Shown here in pieces: positions 22,497 through 33,555 of a stretch of DNA of 64,000 nucleotides. How positions within the stretch are numbered: the stretch's first letter is position 1; each line of letters starts with the position of its first letter. The translations under genes and the position numbers were made by a program. The DNA comes from Byssochlamys sp. IMV 00236. Lineage: Eukaryota; Ascomycota; Eurotiomycetes; Eurotiales; Thermoascaceae. The notes under the pieces are model-generated. The model made no database searches. It was not told where the DNA came from and saw nothing but the letters and a program-made list of their open reading frames with translations. The stretch covers positions 281,695-345,694 of the forward strand of contig MSJH02000810.1 in NCBI GenBank assembly GCA_001931875.2, written 5' to 3'.

Positions 22497-23691
22497 ATGT
22501 ACGTACCCAACTCACGCTGGACGTGGACATTTGTGATAGTATCGACGGTCCAGGCGATCGTCACGTTGGCTCTGGAGTCGTAAGTATCAGCCGGTGACAT
22601 CAAATCAAAGGGGGAAAAAAAAAGAACGAATTCGACTGACACTTCCGGCAGTTACGTTTTCGCGAATTTCCAGACGCAGCTGAATCCCTCCGCAGAAGAT
22701 GTCAGTTCGTCAAAAACCATTCCTACTTTCCTGACGTTGTACATTTTCGGCTTCGTATACGAGCTGGTTTTGGTCTACGATGCCTTGCGACTTAAGAACA
22801 CGATTCAGGTCATTGGGATCTGTATCTGCAATGTGGGACTTTTGATATATGGGGCGGTCCAGATGGAGCAGATCAAAGATGCGGTCGATGTCCTGATGGT
22901 CAACAATGCGATTGATGAGGACATTTGGGCGGAGACAATGCCCTTCCTCATTGTCATCCCCTGCGTCGTGGGCTTAGGGTCAGCCCTCATGGGATTCATC
23001 GCATGGAAACTCTATGATGAGTTTGCGTGGTCAATCTACAAGCATATCAGCGCCGACCTACGCATGAAGCGTCGATACCTGACGTACCAGGTGAGATTTC
23101 GACGGTCGGCGATGGGGAGGACAATCTAAGCTGACGAGGTTCCCAGATCTACATCGCACTCCTCAAATTCGACTTCTTCTTCTTCCTCGGTTTCACTGTG
23201 CAGTTCGTGGTCATTGTGACTGGCAAGACGGACGTCGAGTTTGCACTTACCCTTGCCGCCATCCCTGTGACGATTGTTATTCTACTATTTGCCGCCTTTT
23301 TCACACGTCGAGAGAGCATCTGGGGGATGCTGTTTGTTATTGTACGTGTTTATCCTTCTGATATCGATTGTGTACATTCCTACTAATGATCGGCAAGGTT
23401 CTCTATCACGGTGCCTTGGCCTACTTCATGTTCAAGCTGGTGCGCATGTACCAGCCATCCCAATATCGGGAGTATCTCCCTGCTCGACGGTCTCTCACCT
23501 TCTTTGCGGTCATCACGCTCGCTCTGATTGTCGCCACTATTTTCAACGCCATCATGTGCACCCTCAACTTCCACAAGGGCCTGAAGCCGCATATCACTCG
23601 GAGAAAGGTGCTTAGTGAGGAAGAGAAGATTACTGAGCTCTCTGTGAATATGCAGGGCGGCAAGGTGCCTACTCGGATGATGATCGACTGA
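22497..23691 (+). CDS. Multi-pass Golgi membrane protein, UPF0658 type
   Basis: Exons 22497-22579, 22652-23090, 23147-23341 and 23398-23691 give 336 aa. About seven hydrophobic segments are visible, starting with WTWTFVIVSTVQAIVTLALE and including LTLYIFGFVYELVLVYDAL, VIGICICNVGLLIYGAVQ, FLIVIPCVVGLGSALMGFIA, FFFFLGFTVQFVVIV and LTFFAVITLALIVATIFNAI. The long hydrophilic tail (LKPHITRRKVLSEEEK) follows the last segment. This matches the fungal family annotated as UPF0658 Golgi apparatus membrane protein (fission yeast members localise to Golgi). The molecular function of the family is unknown. Start chosen at the first ATG, just before a conserved-looking Tyr-Val-Pro-Asn-Ser-Arg-Trp. Confidence 0.85.
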
Positions 23692-24680
23692 GGTGTTTCT
23701 GGCGGCGGCAGACGAAAGAACAAAAGAAAAATACGGGGAAAAAAAAACGAAAAAAAGACGTTCGATTCTCATGACTCGTGCACCAGCCGTGCACGGACTA
23801 TAATACTTGCATCTTGATCGAGTTACCGAATGTATGGACACGTTTTGGATGCCGGATTTGGGACGCGTCGAAGGATCGCCAGCATGATACCTCCTTTATC
23901 TTCCCTGTCCATTCCCTTTGTCACGATATCTGTTATGGTTTCTTTTTCCTTCTATGGTGTTCAAATTTTCTTGTCGATTGGTTCCTGTCCCGCGGGGGGA
24001 TACTTCTGGCGTTGATATTGTGCTGAAGCTGAGATTCCCCTTGGAGTATTTATCTTGGCCGTTGGCCGCAACTGGACATCCTATGATTGTGCACAGTAGA
24101 CTACTTGAATTGGCCTCAGAGGTCTTTTATCTTTTACATTTTTGCGACTATGGACTACATTCTACATATTATTTACTCGTCAAAACAGAACCCCAGGACG
24201 CAGGGATCTTCGATCTTAGTGGAGATTTAGTGGACATCTCTCTATGGTAATTTGAGACCTGTCATCTTACATTATATGCCGAGAATTGACGCGGGAGAGT
24301 GTCTCTTTCTCGATACTCAATGGAGATCAGACGGGATCGGTAAATGAAGCAAGCCATGTGTATACCGCTATAACGATATAACGGAGCCTTTTGATGCTTG
24401 GATGATGATTTCAATTTTCAGTGGATATCCATTGCAAGGGCCGGTGATTAGAAGTATCCCAACAAAGTTTCTTTATACACGCATAACCAGATCTCTGTAA
24501 TAACGAGGATCAATACACCAATGCCTCATCAGAACGCCCACGACGTCCAGGGACGACTCATCCTGACGTCAGGTGCAACTCACTATAGCTTTCGACTTGT
24601 AGAATAAATCCATTATCTACCTAGTAATCACTTATCTCTCACAGTTAGCAAAAAATTTGTCTTGTCCAGCTGCAGCCAAT
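23692..24680. other. Intergenic
   Basis: 3' flank of the membrane protein gene and upstream region of the nuclease-fold gene. Short open frames on the plus strand (23778-24250) overlap each other in different frames and have no motif. Confidence 0.5.
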
Positions 24681-25529
24681 ATGTCGTCCAATACACATTG
24701 TGAGGCTGATATGAACCACTGTAACAGTGGCTTCTTAGATATGGAATGTGCGCCCAAAAGATATGCCTTCCGGGGAACACAACAATTCTGGGACATTTGG
24801 GAGATGCAATGGAAGGCTCAAGACAGTGAATGGGTGTTGTTTACTGATGTAGACGAGGAGACGTTCACGCGCGACTTCCTCAACTCACCAGACAAGATCA
24901 TCCGAAAAAGCTGGAACTCCTACGATAAAACAAACCAGCTCCTACTAACCAAGATGCCGATTTCCAGTGAACACGGGGCAGCAGCTAGTGGTTTTGAGGC
25001 TAAAATGACCTTAGCCCTTGCACATATGGGACTCGAATCGAAAGTGACAGGAAGCGGATCCGCAGGACACCGTGGCTATGATGGAGGAAAACAGCCAGAC
25101 TGCCAATGGCGACCAACAAGACCCCCTCCAGGCCGGTCCAAAGAATGGCCTACTGTGGTAGTAGAGGTGGCAGTATCGGAATCAGCAAGCAAAGCAATGA
25201 GCGACGTGAGATGGTGGCTCCGCCAGGGTGACGGAGACGTTCAAATAGTAGTGATCTTGAGAGTTGATCGTCAAGGTCCAAAGATCACACTAGAGAAATG
25301 GGGAAGAGGCAGCAATGAGCAACCACACAGGCATTCATCTGTTGTTGTATACAAAAATTCTAATCAACCCATCAAGGTTGACGATGGCCCGCTAGTCATC
25401 GAATTCGAGAAACTATTCCTGCGCGCCCCGGATTGTCCGAAAGAGAAGGATATTATACTGGGTGACGAGGAGTTGAAGGGCCTGGCGAAGAGAATATGGA
25501 ACGCACAAGGCTTTTATGACGAGGAGTAA
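24681..25529 (+). CDS. Uma2-like / PD-(D/E)XK nuclease-fold protein, unassigned
   Basis: Intronless 282-aa gene (ATG at 24681). Middle region: an acidic residue in SGFEAKMTLAL (about 106), GSGSAGHRGYDGGKQPDCQW with Pro-Asp at about 139-140, and WPTVVVEVAVSES with Glu at about 162. The next helix (ASKAMSDVRWWL) and the strand VQIVVILRV follow. The spacing E...PD...VVEV-SES resembles Uma2-type PD-(D/E)XK folds, but the last catalytic Lys is not in the usual E-x-K place, so activity is uncertain. The C-terminal 65 residues (VDDGPLVIEFEKLFLR ... WNAQGFYDEE) recur in the gene at 33.5-34.5 kb. No partner is visible; the function is unknown. Fold assignment is inference; the repeat of the C-terminal module is seen directly. 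Confidence 0.7.
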   Translation: MSSNTHCEADMNHCNSGFLDMECAPKRYAFRGTQQFWDIWEMQWKAQDSEWVLFTDVDEETFTRDFLNSPDKIIRKSWNSYDKTNQLLLTKMPISSEHGAAASGFEAKMTLALAHMGLESKVTGSGSAGHRGYDGGKQPDCQWRPTRPPPGRSKEWPTVVVEVAVSESASKAMSDVRWWLRQGDGDVQIVVILRVDRQGPKITLEKWGRGSNEQPHRHSSVVVYKNSNQPIKVDDGPLVIEFEKLFLRAPDCPKEKDIILGDEELKGLAKRIWNAQGFYDEE

Positions 25530-25758
25530 TTAACTGGTCGGACCGCGTAATTACATGACGGTAATTACCGACCAGCGGGAAGCGTGATCGTGGCCTCTTT
25601 CCAGCAACCCCGACCTCACCTCCATCGACCATCTTCGCCTTAACCTCCCATCCCATCCTCCACCGCTTTTTCTTTGCATCTACCTTCTTATTCGGATTCA
25701 AGCTTGTTTCTTTGCTGGTCGTTCCTTGTCTTTCTTTTCTGGTCTAATCCTTTTCACA

Positions 25759-26322
25759 ATGGTGAGTTCCGCCCTTGTGCTGTCCGTCAACACGCTCGAG
25801 CTTCGCTTCACAATCGATTGCTTGTCAATTGAGGAACTGTGCTCATTTTGTTTTTGTTTCCAATGGCTAATTCCAACTCATCCTAGGCTTCTCCTCGCCC
25901 TGCCTCCCCCCTAACCTCAGGCGCTGAGTCTGGTCCTGAGTCCAAGTCTGCCAATGCCCCCGTCTCTGGCAGCTCTGCCCTGAACCGCCCGTCATCCCCA
26001 ACGCCTCCTGGTGGACCACGCACTGCTCTGCGTCGTCGCGCGGCTGCTGACCACAAGGAGTCTCTGCGCAATGCGCGCCCTACTTCGACCCGTTCTGCTG
26101 GTGCCGGTGGCTCCTCCGGTACGATGCTGAAGCTCTACACCGACGAGAGCCCCGGTCTGAAGGTTGACCCGGTCGTGGTGTTGGTTCTGAGTCTCGGATT
26201 CATCTTCTCAGTTGTTGGACTACACGGTGAGTAGACTGGACCTTGAGATACACGCTTTGGAATGCTAATATTGTTTGCGTGTTCTAGTCATCGCGAAGAT
26301 CACTCGCAAGTTCTCTTCGTAA
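25759..26322 (+). CDS. Sec61 beta subunit (ER translocon)
   Basis: Small tail-anchored subunit of the Sec61 protein-conducting channel in the ER membrane. Exons: 25759-25761 (only the ATG), 25887-26226 and 26288-26322, total 125 aa. Features: Ser/Pro/Ala-rich N-terminus, the conserved [13 protein letters not shown] segment, [22 protein letters not shown], and a single membrane span [23 protein letters not shown] near the C-terminus. The first intron (125 nt) begins immediately after the initiator ATG (ATG|GTGAGT) and ends CTAG before Ala-Ser-Pro-Arg. The assignment is secure from the length, tail and signature. Confidence 0.95.
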
Positions 26323-28047
26323 ACCTACCTTACAGCCGCAATTAGTCGGGCCGCTTGGTAGATTGGGATCGAAACATGGATGGTTGTGAAGATGTCGCTA
26401 CGATGGCGCAAAGCTATATGACCCAATCCACAACTCGGCCAATTCTACGAGCAACCAGATGTGATGCACCGGCAAAGACTTGAATTCGTCCAACTACGAA
26501 CTTTTTATACCCTATCAATTTACTCCTAATTCGTTCCGACTCGGCTGCAGCTCCAACTCCAGCTTTGACCTGGTAGCGGCAGCGATCCTTTTCCCTACTT
26601 TATCCTGGCTTCATCGGGCGTTTGCCACCTATCTGCAGCATGGGTATCAAACGAGGCCTTGTTAGCCACATGAAATCCGTTACTCCTTGATGCCGGTCGA
26701 CTAACTGGGAAAATTTTCCGTGGATTACTACTCGAACTCTTTTTCGGCGTGGGGAAAGCATGGTCCAGGGAGATGCAATCTGAATGTGTTCTTGTACTGT
26801 ACAATACTTTTTTGCGACATACGCTGGAATGGAGAAGACGCTTCCTATCGCATAGATGATCCTGCTTAGCTGTAGTGATTGCCCGTTTCTATAAGATAAC
26901 TCCTCCCGCTGTTCGAACCGTCCGTGTTGTTCATCCAAGGGACGAAAATGTCTAGCATGCATACTCCGTTGACGAAATTCTGTCACAGCAAAGTCGTATC
27001 GGTATAATTGCTCATAAACCATATCCTGCATGTAAGTAATAATTGATTGGGTCAACAAGACTCGGGAACAATCTTTCTCTAAAATAGACCCATCTTGTGT
27101 TTGTCCACCTAGGGAACCTTGGGTCTCCTCACGGCATTGCTGGTGCTAATCATGGTGACATGCAAGATCTTAATATATGAAACCCCTGCGCTTAAACTCT
27201 GGATTGCAGAATCCAGATCGGCTCCGGGCGTCTAAGATAGGTCTAAGCGATCGGCCTGCTATAGCAATTGTTGGAACGGGAACCTGTCTTGAGATTCCAT
27301 ACCTTATAAAACCACATTTTTAAGCCCACGATGATATAAACTTAAGCAGCTTCAAGAATATGACAATGATAATTCTATGGGAAAGCTCTCCCCAGGATCG
27401 TCTAATGATTTGTTTTGTTTACTTTTGAATCTATCATGTCTAGGTACCTTACCCAGGTAGAACTAATTATAATACAAAAATTTGGATCTAAGCCCTATAC
27501 TTAAGGTCCAGTTTCTGGTAATAACTCTTGAATTTTACACAATGCAGACAAGATGAAATTGTTTTGGTATTTCCAAAATAATATTCATTTGGAAAGGGCA
27601 TGATTTTCTCTAAAGTAGAGCTCTGGAACTGCAATATAATAATGTGAATGGATGGGTTCAAACTTTCGAGTAGAAATGGAAAAACTTTAAGGATTAGTTA
27701 ACTTGGGCGTTACAGGTAACTAATCTTCTGCTGGCACTTCTCCGATGCAGTTGGCTATTATTAGGGCTCTTTGGTTCCAAGGTTAAGCACGGCATACTTA
27801 AGTAGGCAGAAGTGAAGTCGATTTTCACCATATATGTTCAAACTTGGTTCCTAGCAAACTTTCCAGTTGACCTGAGCTGCGACGCATCGTTTCTCAACTC
27901 AGTCATCGAAATCTGCCCTCTCTGGTTTATTTCTTCATTTCTCTATTCATACTTTGGCAGTGTGGTAGTAGCTTCATTTCGAAGCTTCACTCCGCCGCCT
28001 AACTAGTGGTCTGTTTACTTCATCTAAATCCGCCCCCTCATCCATCG
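26323..28047. other. AT-rich intergenic DNA
   Basis: No supported gene. The minus-strand open frame 26600-27058 lacks an ATG near its start and any motif. From about 27100 the DNA becomes AT-rich with no coding signal. Confidence 0.5.
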
Positions 28048-28168
28048 TCAAGACCAGTGCGCAACGAGTCGGGAAAGTAAAAGAATCACCGATCTACCTA
28101 ACTACTCGTTGTTAACCCCTCAGAAACGGCCAGACCCCATCTTCTAGATCTCACAAGCGCCAAGATCA
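28048..28168 (+). pseudogene. Relic of a dispersed gene family (fragment 1)
   Basis: This stretch matches, in reverse complement, the second exon of the minus-strand gene at 33.6-33.9 kb. Shared blocks include CGAGTCGGGAAAG, AAGAATCACCGA, CTACTCGTTG and AACCCCTCAGAAAC, then CATCTTCTAGATCTCACAAG. Stops and indels interrupt the frame. It is a sense-oriented fragment on the plus strand. Confidence 0.65.
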
Positions 28169-28539
28169 CACCATCTTCAGAGTCATCAATCATGCTCAAA
28201 GAAAAAGCCTGGTCTTGTGGCACCAGGAGGAACTATCCCTCGTGGGAGCTCTACCTTACGCTTGGCCGATTCCACCTGAATTCGCGCCATGGAAAAAAAA
28301 GGTTTTTCTCATCTGGCTCGCTTATAAATATAATTGGTAAGTAGTTAAGTTTTTCAAATTGTTCTAAAGCTACCTAGGTAATAATAGGTGATGACAACCT
28401 TCTTACAGATTTTAAGAAAACAGATCCTACTGTCGAGACAACACATTCATCTGCAATTGGGATACAGATTCCACCACCGAGACATAGTTAAGTATCATCT
28501 TACCATTTGACCTTAAGCAGAATCCAGCTGTCTGGACAA

Positions 28540-28660
28540 CCGAGAACTGCCGCATTCATCCTCAACCGTCTCTTCCCAGGAATTCAAGCTATATCGTATG
28601 ATAGGAATTTTTTTTTCTGTATTTTCTTTTTGATTCTCTGCCACCCAAGCCGTGGCCTGT
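28540..28660 (-). pseudogene. Relic of the same dispersed gene family (fragment 2, inverted)
   Basis: Matches the 3' end of the gene at 33.56-33.67 kb in the same plus-strand orientation: GAGAACTGCCGCATTC, TTCCCAGGAATTCAAGC and TATCGTATGAT blocks recur with substitutions. The coding sense is minus, opposite to fragment 1 about 400 bp away, so the two fragments face each other. Confidence 0.6.
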
Positions 28661-29301
28661 TACTATCGCGGGGGTTGCAGCCCTTTTTTTCCAATGTACA
28701 TATATTTGTTACAAAATTGCCATATGTCATACTACAACATAGATAGCGTAGATCAAATCTACACTATTGTTTTTTTTTTCTTATTTGAACTTTTCTTAAC
28801 TGAGCTAATTGTATAGTTTACATACTTAGCTTGAAGTGGACTTACTTCTCTTCATTGCTGTTTGGGAATTGCAGGTTCTTGATGTGACGGAAACATACAT
28901 ACATACATACATTCATCATGGATCTAAATGCGGGCTTTTCATGCAGTATCATCACTTCATAATAGAGCGGGGTTGAAATCAATGACAAATTGATGTTCAT
29001 TTCTATTAGTATACTTGATTCATTTCTATAAAAAGTAGAGGGTATGAAGTATCCGAACTATAGAAAAGATCAGAGATAAGATCTGATCTTTCCAAAACAC
29101 AATTATTAACCAGGTATGGTGTAGAACAGAGGTTTCCTCGACACCACAAGTAAGGACACACAAAATATTGGATCATCAAAATATTCATCATTAGCCTGAG
29201 TATTCGGCTCCCGTCCAAGGATATATATACCTATAAAGACAAAAAACAAAGGTAAAACAGAAACGTATGTACATGCATGTGAATCATCTGGATATAATAA
29301 T
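28661..29301. other. Intergenic, AT-rich
   Basis: Poly-T runs and a short CATA repeat (about 28896-28912) lie here. No gene was recognised; this is the 3' flank of the urea permease gene. Confidence 0.5.
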
Positions 29302-31538
29302 CTATTTCTCTTCGGTGAACTTATCACCAGAGACCTTCTCCGTTGTTGTGGGTGTCACTTGACCGGTGGTAGGTTCGTCTGCGGCTTCCTGGCCACCGTA
29401 ATAGGTAGGCCTCTTACCCATGATATCCTGAGACATCATACGCACCACGCGCTGTATGCTGTAGCGGCCCTCCCACAGCGGGTAGATGATGACACCAAAA
29501 GAGGTACCGAAGAGCCAGATAATGCCGACCACGACCCAGCCGGTGAAGAAGGGCTTGCTGAAGACGTATGAGGATCCGTACATGGGCATGGGCCAGATGA
29601 CAAGAAGACTGATGGCCATGAAAACGGTGAGGATGCGGGCCCATTTGGCGGCTCTGTTGAGCAGGCGTAGCTCCTCAGCCTCTTGGGCAGCAGTGTGGTG
29701 ATCGACTTCGCCAGGAATGAGTTCAATGTCGACATGCGCAGCGGCAGCGACGTCAGTATCGTCGACCTTGCGGATGGCACGCATAGACTCGTAGTCGTAA
29801 TTCTGCGAGCCGAAGACAAGAGTGAGGATCGGGACGTAGATCATCGGGCTGAGCAGAGCTGCCACGTTGCCTGCCAACATGGGGTAATTCGATCCGGTGC
29901 TGGCCACACTGAGGTCACCGTACAGATTTTGCGTAGTGCCGAGCCAGGCGCCGAGGGCAGTTCCCAGGCCGAGAACAGGAGAGGCAGCGGCAGCGATCCA
30001 GTTCTGTCCCTTCCAGAGCAGAGCCATGGCACCGGGGAAGACTGCAGCGGAGATGATGACGCCCATCAGGAGGTAGAGATAGCCCATGCCAATGCCCGCG
30101 TAGTACAGACCTGTAGCGAATCCGGCCATAGCTAGAGCATACACGACACAGGACATGTGGGAGACGAGGACTAGCTGCTTGCCCTTGGCCTTGGGGTTGA
30201 TGTAAGCCTGGTAGATATCATAAGTGGTCACTGAGGACACGGCAATCAGCTGCGCTGAGAAGGCAGAAGTGACCGCCATGAACACCATCAGCGTAGTGGC
30301 CACTGCTCCGCCATAGCCCAGCAGCTTGACGGCTGCGAAAGGCAGGACCAGGCCAGCAGTGACATCCTGTGAGCTGACTTGCTGTGTGCCCTCCAGTGCA
30401 ACAGCGGTGAGTCCCATAGTGGTGGCGCAGAGCCATGGGATCGCAAACCAGCAGAGACCACCAATGATGTATCCGGGGAAAGCGTGCACAGGGCTAGCTG
30501 CAATGGCCTTGTTATAGTATCCGTTGTCGAGGAACACGGTTCCGAAGTTTCCAATGAGATTGATGACGAAGAAAATTCCTCCTTGCTTCGAACGCATGGT
30601 CAAGTAGCTTCCCTCCGCGTTTCCCTCGACTGGATGGAGACGGGATGCTTCGACCAGGGCGTCGTAGACAGCACTCGGGGACCCCAGCTTACTGTTCGTC
30701 GCATAGGCGGAAAACGCGAAAACGAAAATGATAACGACGATGAAGATGGTATGTATGTAGTCTGTAGGAACCGCCAAAATAAATATGGACCATTATCCGG
30801 ATGCGGGGGGAAGTGCTAGTTACCCGTAATGAATGTGGCCTTAATACCCCCAAAGATAGTGTAGAGGACGACACCGATGGGGAGGAGGAAACAGCCTGCA
30901 GCTGTGTGGACTCCCGTCAACGCCGTCAGCACAGCGGATCCACCTGTCAGAAGCATGGCTGTCACGAGGATATTGGTCATCAGACAGAAAACGATGAAGA
31001 CGCAGTGGACAATTGTTCCATAGCGAGCATGGACGGCCTCCAGGAATGTATGCGCATTGGGAGCTCGTCTCTTCAGTTCGATAGCCAGTGTTGCAAACAG
31101 GATAATCTGAACCGTAGCGCCTGTCGTCCGGTTAGCACTGGAGATTTCTTTCAACATACGTATGTACATCAGGGAAAACGAACCTGCTGCGTAGTAGAAG
31201 GGGCCTGAAACGCCGTATTCGTATGCCACCGTGGACGACTGCAACAGAGTTGCCGCCCAGGTCCAACTACTGACAACGGCTGCTGCCACCAACCCTGACT
31301 TGACTGACCTTCCGGCCGTGGAGAACATCTCTGATGTTTGCACTTCGTGTTGATACCTTTGGAATATCAAGTGTCAGTATGGATTTCGACATGCCTCGAC
31401 CAATGTCCGCACTTACCGCTTGAGAGCCCAAGTGATGAAGATCATCACGAAGGCAAAAGCAAATCCCAGACCTAGAATGATTCCATATCCAAAGCCCTGC
31501 CCCAGGGGAGGGGAGAATTCGACCACGTTGCCGGCCAT
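29302..31538 (-). CDS. Urea active transporter, DUR3/UreA type
   Basis: Plasma-membrane sodium:solute symporter-family permease for high-affinity urea uptake. Exons 31538-31417, 31356-31184, 31120-30824 and 30761-29302 give 683 aa, usual for DUR3. About 15 hydrophobic spans are visible. Signature parts: [20 protein letters not shown] at the N-terminus, [81 protein letters not shown] and the hydrophilic C-terminal tail. These match the eukaryotic urea-permease branch rather than proline or glucose symporters. Three GATA-factor sites lie upstream, consistent with nitrogen-metabolite control as known for ureA in Aspergillus. Confidence 0.93.
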
Positions 31539-31845
31539 GGTGTTTCTTTTCTCCTGATGTCAATTGGGCGGAATCGCCGCTGTAGATACAAGGAGTAAGG
31601 CCTTCAAGCAGTCCGTCGAATGGATTTGTCCGAGACTGACTTGCGGTTCAAGGACTGCTGCTAGGATGCAATGCTGATCTCTCCGTCTGTTCAACGGTGG
31701 ACGCATGCCTGTTCATATAGAAGAGCCATCGGCCGTGGGGAACCCCAGACAGACTCCGAACTCGCAGAGCTGGATCCGAGCTCGTCTCCACGGGGCGGAT
31801 ACCAGAAGTTTAGATAGGGAAAATCCATCTGGATGTGCATCGTCT

Positions 31846-32112
31846 AGATAGATAAGCGTAGTCTCTCGTAATGGGGCCTTGTGTTGTTCGTCCTTATTAA
31901 TTAATGTCCATCAACCGGTTTCATGGGCGGAAGATCGTGTATGGCAAATACCGTAATCTGCGTATACTTCTTGGCGGCACTGGAAACGGCAGCGTTTGAC
32001 GGGTTCTGATTGGCGCAATCGACGGCTGTCCTGGCCTTATCAGTTACAGTATATCACGTGACGGTAACAGCCCGTACGGGCGCTGTCATTGGCTCGATCA
32101 ACGTCGAGATAA
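31846..32112 (-). promoter_or_regulatory. GATA-factor (AreA-type) sites upstream of the urea permease
   Basis: HGATAR matches: overlapping AGATAG/AGATAA at 31846-31855, TGATAA (as TTATCA) at 32037-32042 and AGATAA at 32107-32112, about 300-575 bp before the ATG. Clustered HGATAR sites are the recognised targets of AreA-type nitrogen regulators. Function here is inferred. Confidence 0.5.
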
Positions 32113-32493
32113 GAAAGAGCAAGGAACGACCAGCAATCGTGAGAAATTCTCTTTTGTCAAAACTCCTTCATTGCATTATTCATTTTCTCCCGACTATTCC
32201 CTAATGCGGCCAAGGTGAATCCTCCGGTTCAAATTCGTGGTGGCCCCCGCTAGTGCTAGAGGCGCTGATAACCTCCTGCTGTTCATGTTACTTGATACCT
32301 GGACTCATGTCTTCGTCTGTTGACTACCATTTCATATTAGTTATGTATTGACTACTGTACATAATAACTACGTACTTGCAAAACTCCCGTGGAGAAGAAA
32401 CGCAGATATCAATTGCCGATAGATCGGACCGAAAGTCAACATACAGAGACACACAAAAGGTAGATAGGCGAGATAAGCAACAGCCACTGCCCT

Positions 32494-32497
<4 letters not shown>

Positions 32498-32547
<50 letters not shown>
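32498..32547. repeat. ATT trinucleotide microsatellite
   Basis: About 17 uninterrupted ATT units. Any apparent poly-Tyr reading frame across it is an artefact of the repeat. Confidence 0.95.
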
Positions 32548-32550
<3 letters not shown>

Positions 32551-33555
32551 TTACTCACTCAGGTACTTCAGACCTGCATTACCATTCAGATCCGTTTGCG
32601 GATCGGGAAGATAAGATAAAATAAACAAGCTGCCTGCGAACCCGAATCCATGATTCCATGCTGTGCAGAGTTTGTCCCAGAGCCTTGGGAGGCGAACAAT
32701 GAGAGCATTCCCCACTGATCTGCCACCATTGACTTATCTTTCGGCAGACTATCCAGGCACAAGAGCCGGTTAGACTGGATGATGGATTAATAATGCCTGC
32801 TAGTTGACGATGGTCCAAAGTTTTGGCTCAGTATTTAGCGTTAAGGGACACCCGCTTCCAGATCCCTCGTCCACACCATCTCTTTTCTCATAGATCCACT
32901 CTCTAACACTGGATCACCGTTTTTCTGGGTCACTACTGTAGATCCGAGATACGCAAACTACGGAGTACGGAGTATAAACCGGCATTCGGCCGAAACCCAC
33001 GTTGTCTAAATACCGGGCCCAATGCAGGTAGCTCTATGACAGCTTGCCCTGCTTACAGATAGCTCGGAACTTTATTCGAACGTTGTTGGCGCAAAGAACT
33101 ACACAAGACCTCTAGTGATAATCCCTAGAATCGCACCAATCGACGTTGGGATATTATCCATCCATCCGATATCTATTCTTCTTATGCCGAGGAACCCCCG
33201 TCAGGCCACTCCGGTAACTCTTAAGATGACACGCTTATTATTGCATGATCTACGGCGCATGCATCATATCTCAACCATTGCATCACATGTAATTAGATAG
33301 TCGTCTAGCACATCAGATATTCCTAGTAATGCGTCTTAGACCCTTGTGGTTCCAGCCAAAAGTTATTATTTGAGAATCATGGTCTTAGACCTTCATCTAT
33401 TTGTAAGACGACCATCGAACACTACCCTAGATTCCGCTGGTGATATTCGCACACAGGCTTCAGCCTTATCAAATGCCAAGTTTGATCAAATCCGCATTCT
33501 CTGAAAGCAACGGCGTTAATTGAGAAAGTAAATTCAGTCGTCTATGGTTCCAACA

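Larger units (their letters stand above)
31539..33555. other. Intergenic, urea permease promoter plus repeats
   Basis: The first 700 bp form the urea permease promoter (GATA sites listed separately). Farther out are an ATT microsatellite and, near 32955-32975, the palindrome-like motif CGGAGTACGGAGTA. No gene was recognised. Confidence 0.5.

Noticed and set aside
21723..22530. Overlapping open frames upstream of the Golgi membrane protein
   Set aside because: They overlap in several frames on both strands, carry no motif and lie in the likely promoter or leader.
26600..27058. 152-codon open frame on the minus strand after Sec61 beta
   Set aside because: No ATG near its beginning, no hydrophobic or domain pattern, and it lies in the 3' flank of an expressed gene.
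32376..32624. Open frame with a run of Tyr residues
   Set aside because: The poly-Tyr run is a reading of the ATT microsatellite; not a credible protein.
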